64,000 nucleotides of DNA, from contig CM043956.1 of NCBI GenBank assembly GCA_014529385.2, forward strand, positions 61,704,120-61,768,119. Reading direction: 5' to 3'. This DNA is from Adiantum capillus-veneris. Taxonomy: Eukaryota > Streptophyta > Polypodiopsida > Polypodiales > Pteridaceae. This document shows, piece by piece, positions 44,008 through 55,310 of the stretch. The notes under the pieces were generated by a model. That model had not been told where the DNA came from and did no database searches. It worked only from the letters and a program-made list of their open reading frames with translations. The position numbers were made by a program, and so were the translations under genes. Within the stretch, counting starts at the first letter, position 1. Every line of letters begins with the position of its first letter.

Positions 44008-44179
44008 GGGGAGCCAGAGAGAACAGATGTTGCCGCAGCAGCTAGACGGGCTATCTTCGAGGCTGGCTTGGATGGGGAGTAATCCGCATCCAAGCGTCCT
44101 CTAGATAGGCGTCCCCTGTAGATCAAAAGCACCTATCTAGGACGGATTCCCTCGCTATCTGGAAGCTTTCTGGTGAGTT
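44004..44179 (-). pseudogene. LINE-II ORF1, C-terminal end
   Basis: Minus-strand frame ending in DADYSPSKPASKIARLAAAA then a TGA at 44004-44006. There is a TAG upstream. The rest is lost at the 44179 junction. Confidence 0.5.
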
Positions 44180-45122
44180 GTCACAGAAATTCAGCGGGCT
44201 GTAATTCCCTGTTTTTCACTACCGGGTGCCCAAAAGCCTGTACACGCATCCCAAGGCTCTCACGAGGCTCCCCCGGTGTTCCCTTGCAGTTTAGGTGCGA
44301 AACCCTAAACCTGCAGAAAAACACAGCAGGCTGTAATTCACTGTTTCGGATCGTTTTTAGCGGAGCGAACACGCCTACGCGTGTCCCAAGGGCTCTCGCA
44401 CGCAATGGGACAGTTCCCCTATGAATTGGACGAGTTTTCACGCGAGAAAACTCTCCGAACTAGCAATCTTTCACGATGGAGCTGTGCGTACCTGTGGGGG
44501 ATTAGCAATTAGCTAATCTGGTTCCTGTTCAGAAGGCTCTTGCCTTGGCAAACGTGCATAAACCGCCAGAACTGTACATGTTCATCTGAGTAGCCCATCT
44601 AGTGGGGCATTACCATAAGTGCCAAAGGGGGGAGAGATGCACGAGAGCAAATCATTGCGCTACATGAGACAGAGGAGAAGGCAAGCTTTCCATTAAAGCT
44701 GTAGACCTTCACCCACTACTCACACACACACTATAGCTCACTTAATGCAAAAATCAGCCTCCTCTCTCAAATTGGGCGCCCCCTCTTGCTGATGGAAGTG
44801 GAAAATCCACCTGGAACCGCCATGTGTCCAGTTTGCCCCTTTTGAGTTAATTCCCTAGTTCCCACCGACTTATAAAGTTATAAGTGACTTTCCAAGTGGC
44901 CCAGACTTCATTTGGCACACACAGGCTTCCATACTCATCAGAATTCAGTGCTAACTGCCCCGACCAGTCCCAGATTGACCGACCCAAACTCCCGCTATGA
45001 GAAACCTATTCGGCCACAGCCGTTTCACACTGGCCATGCAATGTCCACTTGCACCTTTTCAAGGGTTCCAGGAAAAACAAGTAAAAATAAAATAAATAAA
45101 AATATCTAGTGCTTATTTACAG
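44179..45122. repeat. Probable LTR or LTR fragment
   Basis: Begins TGTCACAGAAATTC exactly where LINE-II ends, like the other LTRs here, and may end at TTATTTACA near 45121. No matching target duplication is found, so the right end is uncertain. A diverged tandem duplication of about 130 bp lies near 44198-44420 (units start CAGCGGGCTGTAATTC and CAGCAGGCTGTAATTC). No coding evidence. Confidence 0.4.
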
Positions 45123-45990
45123 AAGGCAACAGGAAAAATACACCTCCTGGTGACAGGGGTGGCGGTGCGAGAGGGGGCAGCGGGCGGGGGTGGGGGGGCG
45201 CGCAGCGGGGGGGGGGGGCTGCCACGCGCAAGGACAGGCATGGCCGAGGGGCAACGCGGGAAGCGGGGGGGGGGGCAACGATGGCGCAGCGGGGGAGGCG
45301 AGAGCAGCAGCGAGCACGCAGGTTTGCTTTCTTTTTTGAAGTTCACGTTGTGTATTTCTTAGTGGTGTCTAAACTTGTTTCATATTGGTTTGAATACTAA
45401 TTTCAATGTTCTTTGACAAACACCTATACGGTCAGTAGACCTTTGTCTGAGTATGGCATAGATCTGATATAGAAACTAAAACCTTAATTTGAGAATTTCA
45501 TTTCTGCACTGTCAGACTTGTTCTAAGTACCATCCAGACGAGCAAGGATTTTGCCCACACAATCATACATGAGTTTGGAAGAACTTTATGCCTTGATGTG
45601 AGCATCTGTGTCATTATGCGAGATGGAAAGAGCTTTATGTCTTTATGTCTTGTGGTTGCATTAGCGATGTAAGCATCTGTGTCATTCACATAGCCTTCTA
45701 TAGCATTTGTGACGCATACGAATCTAGTGCATCAACTTGGATGAGATTGACTGGGTATGTGGTATTAGTGCATCAAGACATCTGTAAAAGATCAATGCAA
45801 TCTGGGTGTAAAAAGTTATAACTGACATCACTATGCTAAGATATCGACAGATTTGACGAGGATGAGATGGTTGGATAGAATCTGATTGAGGAACGTGGTT
45901 TTGTGTGATGCATGCTAGAGAATGTATTGTCTTGTGTTGGTCATTGGCATGTATGCATGGAGGCAATGTCTGCTCAAGAATCGGATTGCC
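45123..45990. other. No gene; G-rich low-complexity then AT-rich DNA
   Basis: 45165-45300 is G-rich with several G runs. Apparent Pro/Gly-rich frames on both strands are composition artefacts. 45600-45900 loosely matches 9000-9330. Confidence 0.5.
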
Positions 45991-46279
45991 TTTTTGCACG
46001 GGTACTCACAAGTGATTACCTTTCTGTAAAGAGGAAGAAACCAATGACGTGGCATGAGCCCAAGAGGGTAAGGCACATTAGGCCAGCAGCAAGAATCCCC
46101 ATGCAAAGGACCAAAATCTAGTCGTAGCTTCCCGTGATTTGCAGCAGGATTTGTGATGTAGATAGCATTGTATTCTACGAAAAAGTGTTGGCATGGCAGC
46201 TTGCGCCAAACAAATGCACATTGATTGAGCAATTGACTTTTGAGGGACTTTCAGAATTTTAAAAGCCAATTTGACTTTT

Positions 46280-46557
46280 AATGGTGAAAAGCAAGAGCCT
46301 ATAAAAGAATGGCGAGGGGAAGCTATTCTTCGTCTTGCAGTTGCAAAATTTGAGAGTGCTCCTCCCCACTGTTATACTCTATCGAAGATCACTATAAAAG
46401 AAATACGAAAGGGGCACTAGGGTTTGGGACCAATACTTCTAGTAGTGGACCTCCGCCCCCTGTGTTTACAGTGTGAATCTCTCTTTCAGTTTGATTGCTG
46501 AAGTCCATTCCAATTGTTCTTCTATTTGGCACATAGTGCCCAAAGTGGTTACATTTT
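46280..46557 (+). repeat. Family C LTR, 3' part
   Basis: Contains ACTATAAAAGAAATACG and GAAAGGGGCACTAGGGTTTG (a diverged shared core) near 46390-46425. It ends TTCTTCTATTTGGCACATAG, then AAAGTGGTTACA near 46557, as in the scrap at 11940-11983. No PBS follows, so it is a solo or broken LTR. The left end is not defined. Confidence 0.6.
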
Positions 46558-49436
46558 GGCCCTAGCTTCATAATTCATGCTAAAGGATTCATGCTAAAGG
46601 TGAAATGATAAGTGACTGTCGCCCTCACTTTGTACAATAGCTCATTCATTCTTTAGATGCAGTAAAACCATCAGAGCATGACGATGATGAGCCTAGTACA
46701 TCGGAGACATCCATAGAGAGGTTAGTGTGGCTTGGATAACAGACATGATGACTAGATAGATAGACCCAATGCACCTCAAATGTGACATCTAAATTCAAGT
46801 ACAAACCAAGATGAGAATGTGAATGTGGAATGTCATTTAAGATCTAGTGTCGATTATGAAGTGAATGTTCAACATAAACTAAGGAGACATGAATTTGGTG
46901 TATTATGTGATAGAGTAATCATGGCTTCCTTAAAACTTGAAACTTTCCATAGAATAGATGAAAACCACACAAGCAAAAAAATTGGTCTTCCAAGAAACGT
47001 AAGTTTTAGAAACCTCTCCCAAAGATCTTTTGTGGAAGAAACTCTCTCTTGGTTCTTGCATCATGGCATCAATCTCCTCCTCTACAAAGAACCGTTGATG
47101 GATGGTACCTTAAAGAATAATATTGAAAAAGCACACACGAGAAGGTGGAAAGGTGCGTAGTGTACGACATGGTTCAAGTATGTACGGAACGTACTTCTGT
47201 ATAGAACCACATTTCAGGTACGTAATAGGTATGTACCATTTGTAAAAAAACCATATTATATTGAAATTAAGTTCGCAGACCTTTCATAATTTAGACTCAT
47301 AAACAAATTAACATTACAATGCTAAAAATGAACATATTGTGGACATAAAACTCAAATGATGATTCCTGCGAAGAGTGCAAACGCATGTGGAATGCGAGAG
47401 GAGAAAAACTGCTCAAAGAGGGAGGGGGGTCGCGAAGAGTACGCGCAACGTAGGAAGAAAGAGTAGAAGGAGCATACGGGAGAATGGAGCTTACTTTTCT
47501 ACGTAGCCTCTGTGTGACTGTTTGTGAAGGTCTCTGTAGAGATTTGCTCTCTGAAAATCGTAACCCTTGGCACACTTCAATAAAGCCTAGACCACACAAG
47601 AGGGGCTCGCGAAAATTTTCTGCCAAAATCCGCACGTTAGATTTCCCCACAAAAAAATTTGACCGTGCAGTAACGTACAATACGTAGTGTACCGTACCGT
47701 ACAATACGATTGTACCATATATTATGGTTCCGTACGTACGTACGGATGCAACCTTGTACCACGACACTTGAATGTGAGTCATTGATCCACATATGGGTTC
47801 TTGGTATAGGATACAAGTTCCAGATATGTAGACATAGTTTCAGGGGGCCTAGACTAGGAGGGTTGCAAAATTTGTTTAATGTACTATATATATTCATGAG
47901 TTTTTCCAAACTACCTAGTGGTAAATAACATTATTATGGTGTGAGGAGAGAGATTCATGAGTTGTTCCAAATGCTGATTGGAGAATTGGAGATACACTTA
48001 TATATAGTTCAAGTCAACACGTTCCTTAGTGAAAAAGGGAACAGCATCAGTGTTGCATTCGAGTAAATGACATTGTTACAATGCACATACACTAGATTAT
48101 ACGCACATGTATGTATTTGTGTGTGTGGTGTGAGTGTGTGCACGTGCAGGACCCTATAGTTCCTTGGTTGTAGCTCATGATGTTGTGCACTCTACTTCCC
48201 TCGTTCTTTTGGAACACTTGGCTAATGTGCCTTTCACATAAGACTGAATACAAATTTTGCTGATGTCCGTCGTCAATTCTAGATTATGTGTACATACCTT
48301 CTATGCAGAGAAGCCAGTAAAACAGAAGGCAATGATTATTTCGCGAGGCTGGGTCTGACTAATAAGCAACTGGCCCCTCTCAAAGCTGCCAATACCAGTA
48401 CTTGAGAGTCTCTAGCAAGTTTAATCAGTATCATACACAGCCAGCTTGACCTATTGGAGCAGACCGACATCAAATAGGCAAACTGAAAGGCTCCACTATC
48501 TACAATAAAAAGTCGACACACTGCCAGACAATAAAATCAGGAAAAATCCATAGAAATCCAGCAATACCCTTTTCATCACTCACAAAAGAGTTCAATGCTC
48601 CCCAACTGTCAAAGACTCTGATCGAGCAGTAATCAAGCAAAGGCGGAACACAAAGAGTTGTTGGCCTTTAGCAGAGGCAAACAAAATTTTGGCTAAAATC
48701 TGAAGACTCAAAGCACATGAAACGAACTTAAGAGGTTCCCTTTGAAGGAAAAAAAAAACCCTCTTTCAAGAATGCAGCTAAGAGAATTAGAGTGTGCTTA
48801 CAAAGTAGACGAGGCCAGATCTTAGCAAATGTTGAGAAGGGAGCTTACAGAAGAGAAGAATGCACAGCAATCCCCGTGGCCTGAAATCCAGGAAAGATAA
48901 CCTACAGCAGGTCAGATCTGTTGTTGCGCAAGTTTCAATCCTGGCACGTCGACTGATCAACGACGATACCCTGTTAACGCCTCTCTCAAACAGATTTGAC
49001 GACACCCGTAAGTAAATTTAAAAACAATTTTACAAGAAGAGAGAACTTTTAACGTCGTGGAAATTCTTTTTTTGTGTTTTGAGAGGGGGATCGACGGCGA
49101 CCATCTCAACGCAGAAGATCCCAGACAAAATCGGTCGTCCATTTTATTCAAGCATGTCCAAGTTCCAATGCTAACTTATATGGAATCAAGGAAGTGGTGG
49201 GATCACGGCAAGAAACTTAGGCATGGAAACCAAAGCATGGGTACTCCATCGAATGGGATGGGGCCATGTTCGAGTTTACCTCTATGTGGCTAGTTAAAAA
49301 TATGTGGTTGGATTTTTCCCCTTGGGTCAAGTAAGCCTTGCAACGTGTGTAGAGCACAAGCCTCTCAACGGTTGATTTGAGTCCTAGGATCCTAGGAGAG
49401 GGGGGTGGCGGCGGTGGTGGGGGGGGGGGGGGGGGT

Positions 49437-49477
<41 letters not shown>

Positions 49478-50868
49478 GGGAGAGAGAGAGAGAGAGAGAG
49501 AGAGAAAGATTGTCTCTACTAAGAGGGCGGCGTCATGCATCGACTAAACTATTAGGGCCTACAACTTCACACTTGCATCTACCAACAACGTTGGCCCCAT
49601 AGCCCAAACAATTCTCATTTAAAAATTGGGAGACACTAAGAGAGAATATGCAATGGGCCATGGCAAAACATGGTAGCTAATGAAAGGAAACAGTCCTCAA
49701 CCAGCTATTACTAGTGAAGGGGGTGCACCTTGAGTTTGGAGGGTGGTTCAACCACCCCCTAGTTATCTACGATGCAAAGATGCAGTATGTGCCAGCAAGA
49801 GCAGTTCTCTATTGTATGTGAACTCAAAACCAGACAAAAAGTGCTTCTAGAGGCATTTTTAAAGGTCCATGTGAAGGCGATCTAACTCGAAGAAGACACC
49901 AAGTTAAGAATATCGACTTTAGCACTTACTATCAATGATCTCCAAGACTTATGGAGAGGCGTAGAGGTGCTTGATATGTCTAAACTTGATAGTGAATGGA
50001 GATTCATAGTTTTTGGATGCTAGCATGGACTTTATTCTTGCTTTTCCTCTGGGCTACAAAGGTCACATCCCAAAAGAAGCTAAAAAGGATATGTGATGTC
50101 TGTAGTATCTTATCCAAGGAAAGGAGGAAGAAACTACAACCCAAACGAGACAAGGAGCTAATCCACCAAGAAGACCATACTAAGTATTCTGCATTCTGCA
50201 CTACAAACGTCCTCCATAGCAAGAATTCAAGTATTCTGCACTACAAACGTCCTCCGTAACAAGAAAAGTGAGACTCATCGGTCTACGCCATAAGAGCTCC
50301 CGTATGTTGCCCGTATTTTGTCAATTGGTAGAGTGACACTACTTGTGATGGCATCTTCCTATGGAGATTCCTTGGCGGTTGTGATTCCTCAAATTGCTCA
50401 TACACTCATGGTGTATTGTCCTTCAATGGACACCACAATAGGCATCTTTATTGTTGGACTTACGTCTTTGGCTTAGGTGGTTTGTTTGGCATTGGGCATT
50501 GAGAAGGGGTGTTAGAGTATTAATCACTCGTATTGTTTCACCTTGGTCTAGGGCATACTTGTATGGCTAGTGTGTTTCTTTTGTAGACCACCAACCGCAT
50601 AGCATTTAAATTGCATCTTTCTTGAAGTGTGCACTTTTAAGTTGATTGTCTGTTTATGTCCATTGTCCATATCGGCTCATTTATTTTGTGGGCACCCCTT
50701 TTTGTTTTTGTAGGGTTGTCGGGTGATTCGTCCTACCTCCACTCTAGCCCCTATATAGGTAGGGGCATGTGGGAGGTTTAGGGTGTATTTGTCATTTGTA
50801 TCAGTTGTCAATTGGCTTTTCGTGATTGATGGTGGTTATGGGAAGCTAATTCGCCCCCCCCCCCCCCC

Positions 50869-50909
<41 letters not shown>

Positions 50910-51032
50910 GCTTCCACACACATGCACTCACACATAGTGTGTCCTCCCCCTTGTTATTGATGAATGTTGACAAAGGGTGACCAAGATATTATCTTTTTTA
51001 GGGGATGCTTGCAAGGTGTCTATCTCACTAGT
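46558..51032. other. No supported gene; simple repeats and unclassified DNA
   Basis: A 113-codon plus-strand frame (46819-47160) and minus-strand frames at 48787-49151 match nothing I recognise. 47150-47760 is rich in GTAC words, with ACGTAGTGTAC near both ends. 49400-49478 is a long G run followed by GA to 49505; 50854-50879 is a C run followed by CT to 50907. Near 50745 CCCTATATAGG could be a TATA box of an unrecognised LTR. Confidence 0.45.
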
Positions 51033-51203
51033 TGTCAAGACAAGGGTCCCGTAGGGCAAGGCCAGGGAGTCACGGACTACAGCTAGGCGGTCGGGCTAGA
51101 CAATGTGGATAGGGGATCTGTCTAGGGCAAGAGGCTAGGAGCCTGCCTTTATAATGGGAGGTTGAGAGGAGGATCTCAAGGTCTAGCACCCCTAGGTCTT
51201 ATA
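51033..51203 (+). repeat. Element E 5' LTR (171 bp)
   Basis: TGTCAAGACAAGGGTCC to AGGTCTTATA; the terminal ACA is probably changed to ATA. TTTATAATGG near 51151 may be the TATA box. Confidence 0.87.
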
Positions 51204-51204
51204 C

Positions 51205-51217
51205 TGGTATCAAGAGC
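51205..51217 (+). other. Element E primer-binding site
   Basis: TGGTATCAAGAGC, the initiator-Met complement with one extra A. Confidence 0.8.
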
Positions 51218-51992
51218 CACTATTTTTGGGACACAAAGGCGTGGAGAGCCGCTCACTTTTTTGCATGTTCATGCAAGACAAGGGGAGCCGAACACAACTC
51301 GCAGGCGGGCATGGCCGCTTAGCAGGGAGCGTCGAAGGCGCTTGAAGCCGTGGGATCCGACCCTGTGGAGTGAGGAGCGGTGAGGTCGGCCAATTCGAGC
51401 ACGCTTGGGCTCGGCAGGTGCGCACGGGGGAGCTGGGCAAAACCCGTCTCACAGGGGCAGATGCTGTAGCACCACAGAACGCCCTTGATACTCTCTCTCC
51501 CTCTTGCTCGCACTCGGAACCTCTGCCCTCCATCACCAATTCTTGCCCTAAGGCTTTGGCCTCACCATATTGGGCCGCCCAAAGCCTTAGGGAAAACCCC
51601 AATTAAACCCTTAGGGCAAGTGCCCACAATGGTCATCATCTTCGAGGGCGTACTCGGCCACCATCGACAAAGGGCCGGGTCTTTTTCAACAATTATCAGT
51701 CGACAACAATCAACAATTCCGTGCATAAATTTTGAACATTTTGAAATTTTTCCCGTTGGATACAATGTCCATAAAGCAGTTGCACTAAAGCAATCAACAT
51801 TTGCAATCGAATCGACTGCGACGTATTCAGGCGGTGTACGTGCACAAGTGGACTTACGGACTGCCAAAGCTTTGACGAACCAAGAAATTAGCAAGACTAA
51901 TTCTCATTGTTTGTGTTGCATACTACGGCTACGAGCTTGTTTTTCGAATCAAGGTATTCTTCTTTCTCTTTCTTACATTGCACCGTGTTGCC
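51218..51992 (+). other. Element E leader
   Basis: About 775 bases between PBS and the gag ATG. Frames here show no retroelement domains. Unusually long for an element with such short LTRs. Confidence 0.5.
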
Positions 51993-52870
51993 ATGGATTC
52001 AGATATCAATATGACCTTTGATTTCAAGCATCATAGGCCTGATCCTTCCCATAATGGCTCACGGTCGGATACTCTCACAGAGGGTGCCCGCGACGCTACG
52101 GGAGGTTATGACGCTTATGAATTGCTCGATATCCAGGAATTTCGAGCACTTCAAACACGCATCTCAGTAATGGAAACAAATTTTGCATCCCTAAATGAAA
52201 ACGTCACTAAATTATCCACTTTAGTGATACAATTTATGCAGCAGCAGAGGCTAGGGGTCGTGTTGACACACACATGCATGAGCACGTTGCTGATCAGGGG
52301 CAAGGTCCTTCTGGTCATGGACAAGGTCCATCTTCGGATTCTCTGCACACTCTCACTGCAAAGGAGGTGGACGAGTTTTTGAAAAACACCAAGCCACCAA
52401 CTTTTAAGGGAGAGGATTGAGATCGTAATAAGGATGCAATGAATATCTTTCTCAGCAAATGGGATGGAATTCACGCCTTACGACGTACTCCGGATGCAGT
52501 TAGAGCACTACAGACAAGTCTGACTCTGGAAGGCAAGGCCTATAAATGGTGGATGTCTCTCAAGGAGAAGAATATCATACCACAAAGTTGGGCAGCCTTT
52601 GAGGCTATGTTTCGAAAATAATTTCTGCCTATGAATGAGGCAGATCAAAATTGGACGGCTTGGGACACGTGTTCCATGCGCCAACACCCATCATTGCTTG
52701 AATATATCTCTCACTATCGGGATGTTATCCTCAAGTTGGAAGGGCTAGACACCTTTCACCAAGTACGTTGATTTATCCGTGGTCTAACGCCCGAGCTTAA
52801 GAAGCACGTCAAGACTCAGGACCCTAAAACACTTGAGGAGGCTACAGTGAAAGCACACATTCATGATGAT
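51993..52870 (+). pseudogene. Element E gag (broken)
   Basis: ATG at 51993: MDSDINMTFDFKHHRPDPS, then a heptad-like stretch (RISVMETNFASLNENVTKLS). The capsid continues in another frame with FLSKWDGIHALRRTPD and GKAYKWWMSLKEK (52440-52560), then LEYISHYRDVILKLEGL. A TAA near 52619 and a TGA near 52770 interrupt it. Confidence 0.8.
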
Positions 52871-53029
52871 CCAAATGAAAAGAAATCACATAATAATCAC
52901 GTGCCTGCTAATCCACATGGTAATACACTCACACAATATGGGCACAATAAAAGGAAATTTATAGTAGCCAATTCTGAAGCAGCTAAAAAATCCTCTCTCT
53001 CCTGAGGACTTTGACAAGGATAAAAAAGA

Positions 53030-53780
53030 GAAGTTATGCTTTCAATGCTTGGGAAGCAGCCATGGCAAAAAGGATTGTCCCAAGGGGAAATTTGCTGCTC
53101 ACGGCAAGGAGAAAGCAGTGAACACAGTGCAACTGCTGCCTCTTGAGTCTTCCTCACGATTCTCTACGGTGGAAGTAACACACATCGAGGTGGTGCATGA
53201 ATGCTATATCACAGCTTCCATGTGGCAATAGACCTGCGGTCCACATGAGTTAGTGCGTAGATCTCTTCATGACGGGACCACTCACAATTTCATTAACTAT
53301 GGATTAGTGAAAAAACTCAAATTGCCCCAAACTCCGAGTTTCCACCGTTACAAGGTAGCAATGATGAATGGTTATGATGCCGAAATATAGGATACTCAAG
53401 TCAGAGTTGTACCGTTGAAAATACAAGGCTATTCCACATCCTTGGATTTTCAGGTTATGAATATGGAGAGGGCAGATGTGGTACTTGGTAGGGAATGGTT
53501 GCATAGCCTAGGACCATCATTGAAGCGTAGCTACGAGCACAACAACTTGATGTTTGAATCCCATGGCGCACATGTGTTGTTGTTAGGAGAGAAGGATGTG
53601 CCTTCTTCACCATTGATATGTACAGCAGAGCTTATGCAGCTCGTTTCTGATAATGAAATAGATGAAGTCTTCTTGTGTTATTCATTGTGTCATTTTCTTT
53701 CCAATGTTGAATCTATTGAACATTCCTCAACGCCGCATGCTTCTCTCTCATCTCTTCCACCAATGGCTACTTCTTAACAA
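53030..53780 (+). pseudogene. Element E zinc knuckle and protease (broken)
   Basis: CFQCLGSSHGKKDCPKG near 53039-53090 is a CCHC knuckle. The protease region reads DGTTHNFINYGLVKKLKL near 53270, then ADVVLGREWLHSLGP near 53475. Stops precede and interrupt it (for example a TAG near 53388). Confidence 0.75.
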
Positions 53781-54535
53781 GCAAAGGTTGCTACTGACTT
53801 AAAAAATTTATTAAAGGAATTTCACGATGTTTTTCCTAATGATTTGCTATCAGGATTACCGTCGACACGATCGACGCAACATAGCATCGACGTGGTTGCA
53901 GACAGTAAACCAATCAGTAAACCACCCTACATAATGAGTTATTCTGAAGCTGCTAAGGTGGAACGTCAGCTTGCTGACTATCTTAGCTAAGGGTTTATTC
54001 AACCTAGTTCTTCACCATGGGCTTCTCCTATCCTATTAGTGAAGAAAAAGGATGGTAGTATGCGCACGTGCGTAGACTACCGCGGATTAAATGCGGTTAC
54101 TGTTAAGAACAAGTATCCATTGCCATGCGTGGATGAGTTGTCCGACAACCTCACTCATGCTCGTATTTTTACAAAAATAGACTTGCGATCGAGTTATCAC
54201 CAAGTACATATTTGACTTACTAATATACCCAAAACTGCATTCCAAACAAGGTTTGAACATTACGAGTTTTTGGTTATGCCTTTCGGGTTAACCAATGCGC
54301 CCGCAACACTCATGACACTTATGGATAGTATCTTGAAACCGTACTTGGGCAAATTTGTTATCGTTTTTTTCAATGATATTCTTGTATACAGTGCTTTTGA
54401 GGAAGAACACTTGCAACATCTAAGGCAGGTGTTTGAATTGTTTACGAACAAATCAATTATATGCCAAAGAATCCAAGTGTGATTTTTTGAAAGGAGGAAA
54501 TTCACTATCTTGGGCATGTTATTTTAGCTACTGAG
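53781..54535 (+). pseudogene. Element E reverse transcriptase (broken, FFND)
   Basis: [54 protein letters not shown] and [14 protein letters not shown] are all present. The catalytic FFDD reads FFND (Asn codon at 54372-54374). TAG/TGA codons stand near 53990 and 54213, and a frameshift after 54480. Inactive. Confidence 0.87.
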
Positions 54536-54541
54536 CTGCAC

Positions 54542-55310
54542 ATGGATCAATCCAAAGTGGATACCATTCCGCGGTGGCCTTCTCCTAAATATCTAGAAGA
54601 GTTACAGGTTTTATTGGGATTTGCAGGATTTTATCGAAGGTTCGTTAAAAACTATGCTAATATTGTTGTTCCCATGACGGACCAATTGAAAGGCAAAGGC
54701 AAGACCTTCCAATTGTTAAAAACTATCGAAGGTTCGTTAAAAACTATGCTAATATTGTTGTTCCCATGACGGACCAACTGAAAGGCAAAGGCAAGACCTT
54801 CCAGTGGGGGGCCGCTCAGTAGCATAGTTTTGATACACTCAAGGATGCATTAGCTACAACTCCTATTGTAGCTATTGTAGATCCTTTGAAACCATTCGTT
54901 TTGGAAACAGATGCCAGTAACCGTGCTATTAGAGCAATCCTGTTAGAAGGGAGGCCAATTGCATTTGAAAGCAAGAAGTTTGATTCAACACAGTAGAATT
55001 ATTCTGCTTATGAACGCAAACTCTATGCAATAGTGTCTGCCTTGAAGACATGGCGACATTATTTGTATGGAGCTCAATTTGAGATTGTGTTTGACCATGA
55101 AAGCATTAAATGGTTTACACAACAAACCGACTTGAAGGGTCAAAAAGCCAGGTGGATTGAGATCCTTTAGGAGTATGACGCAAAGCTCCAGTATCGTAAA
55201 GGACAATACGATGTGGTGGCTGATGCTCTTAGTGGTATGCCTGAGATCAATTCTCTTTTGTTCACAGAACTTCGCAGTGAATTTTTAGATTCTCTGAAGG
55301 GCAAATGACG
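54542..55310 (+). pseudogene. Element E RT thumb and RNase H (broken, internal duplication)
   Basis: LLGFAGFYRRFVKNYANIV is followed by a second copy of the same DNA. About 79 bases at 54632-54710 recur at 54724-54802, offset 92 bases, which shifts the frame. RNase H continues with FVLETDASNRA, PIAFESKKF, KLYAIVSALKTWRHYLYG and VVADALSGMPE, with TAG codons near 54995 and 55169 where Gln fits. Confidence 0.83.

Larger units (their letters stand above)
40526..44179 (-). mobile_element. LINE-II: non-LTR retrotransposon, main part
   Basis: Minus-strand remains of a plant L1-type LINE: end of ORF1 (44179-44004), ORF2 endonuclease, RT and C-terminal region, continuing beyond the solo LTR to 38637. 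Many stops. The right end meets an LTR-like sequence at 44179. Confidence 0.87.

Noticed and set aside
44179-45122. A complete solo LTR with target duplication
   Set aside because: The left end is convincing but no 5-bp duplication is found at the candidate right end, so it is listed only as a probable LTR fragment.
45113-45362. Pro/Gly-rich frames on both strands
   Set aside because: They reflect G-rich low complexity; frames on both strands at the same place have no independent support.
46819-47160. A 113-codon plus-strand frame as a possible host gene
   Set aside because: No family resemblance, no splice partners seen, and AT-rich repeat surroundings. Kept only as unclassified sequence.
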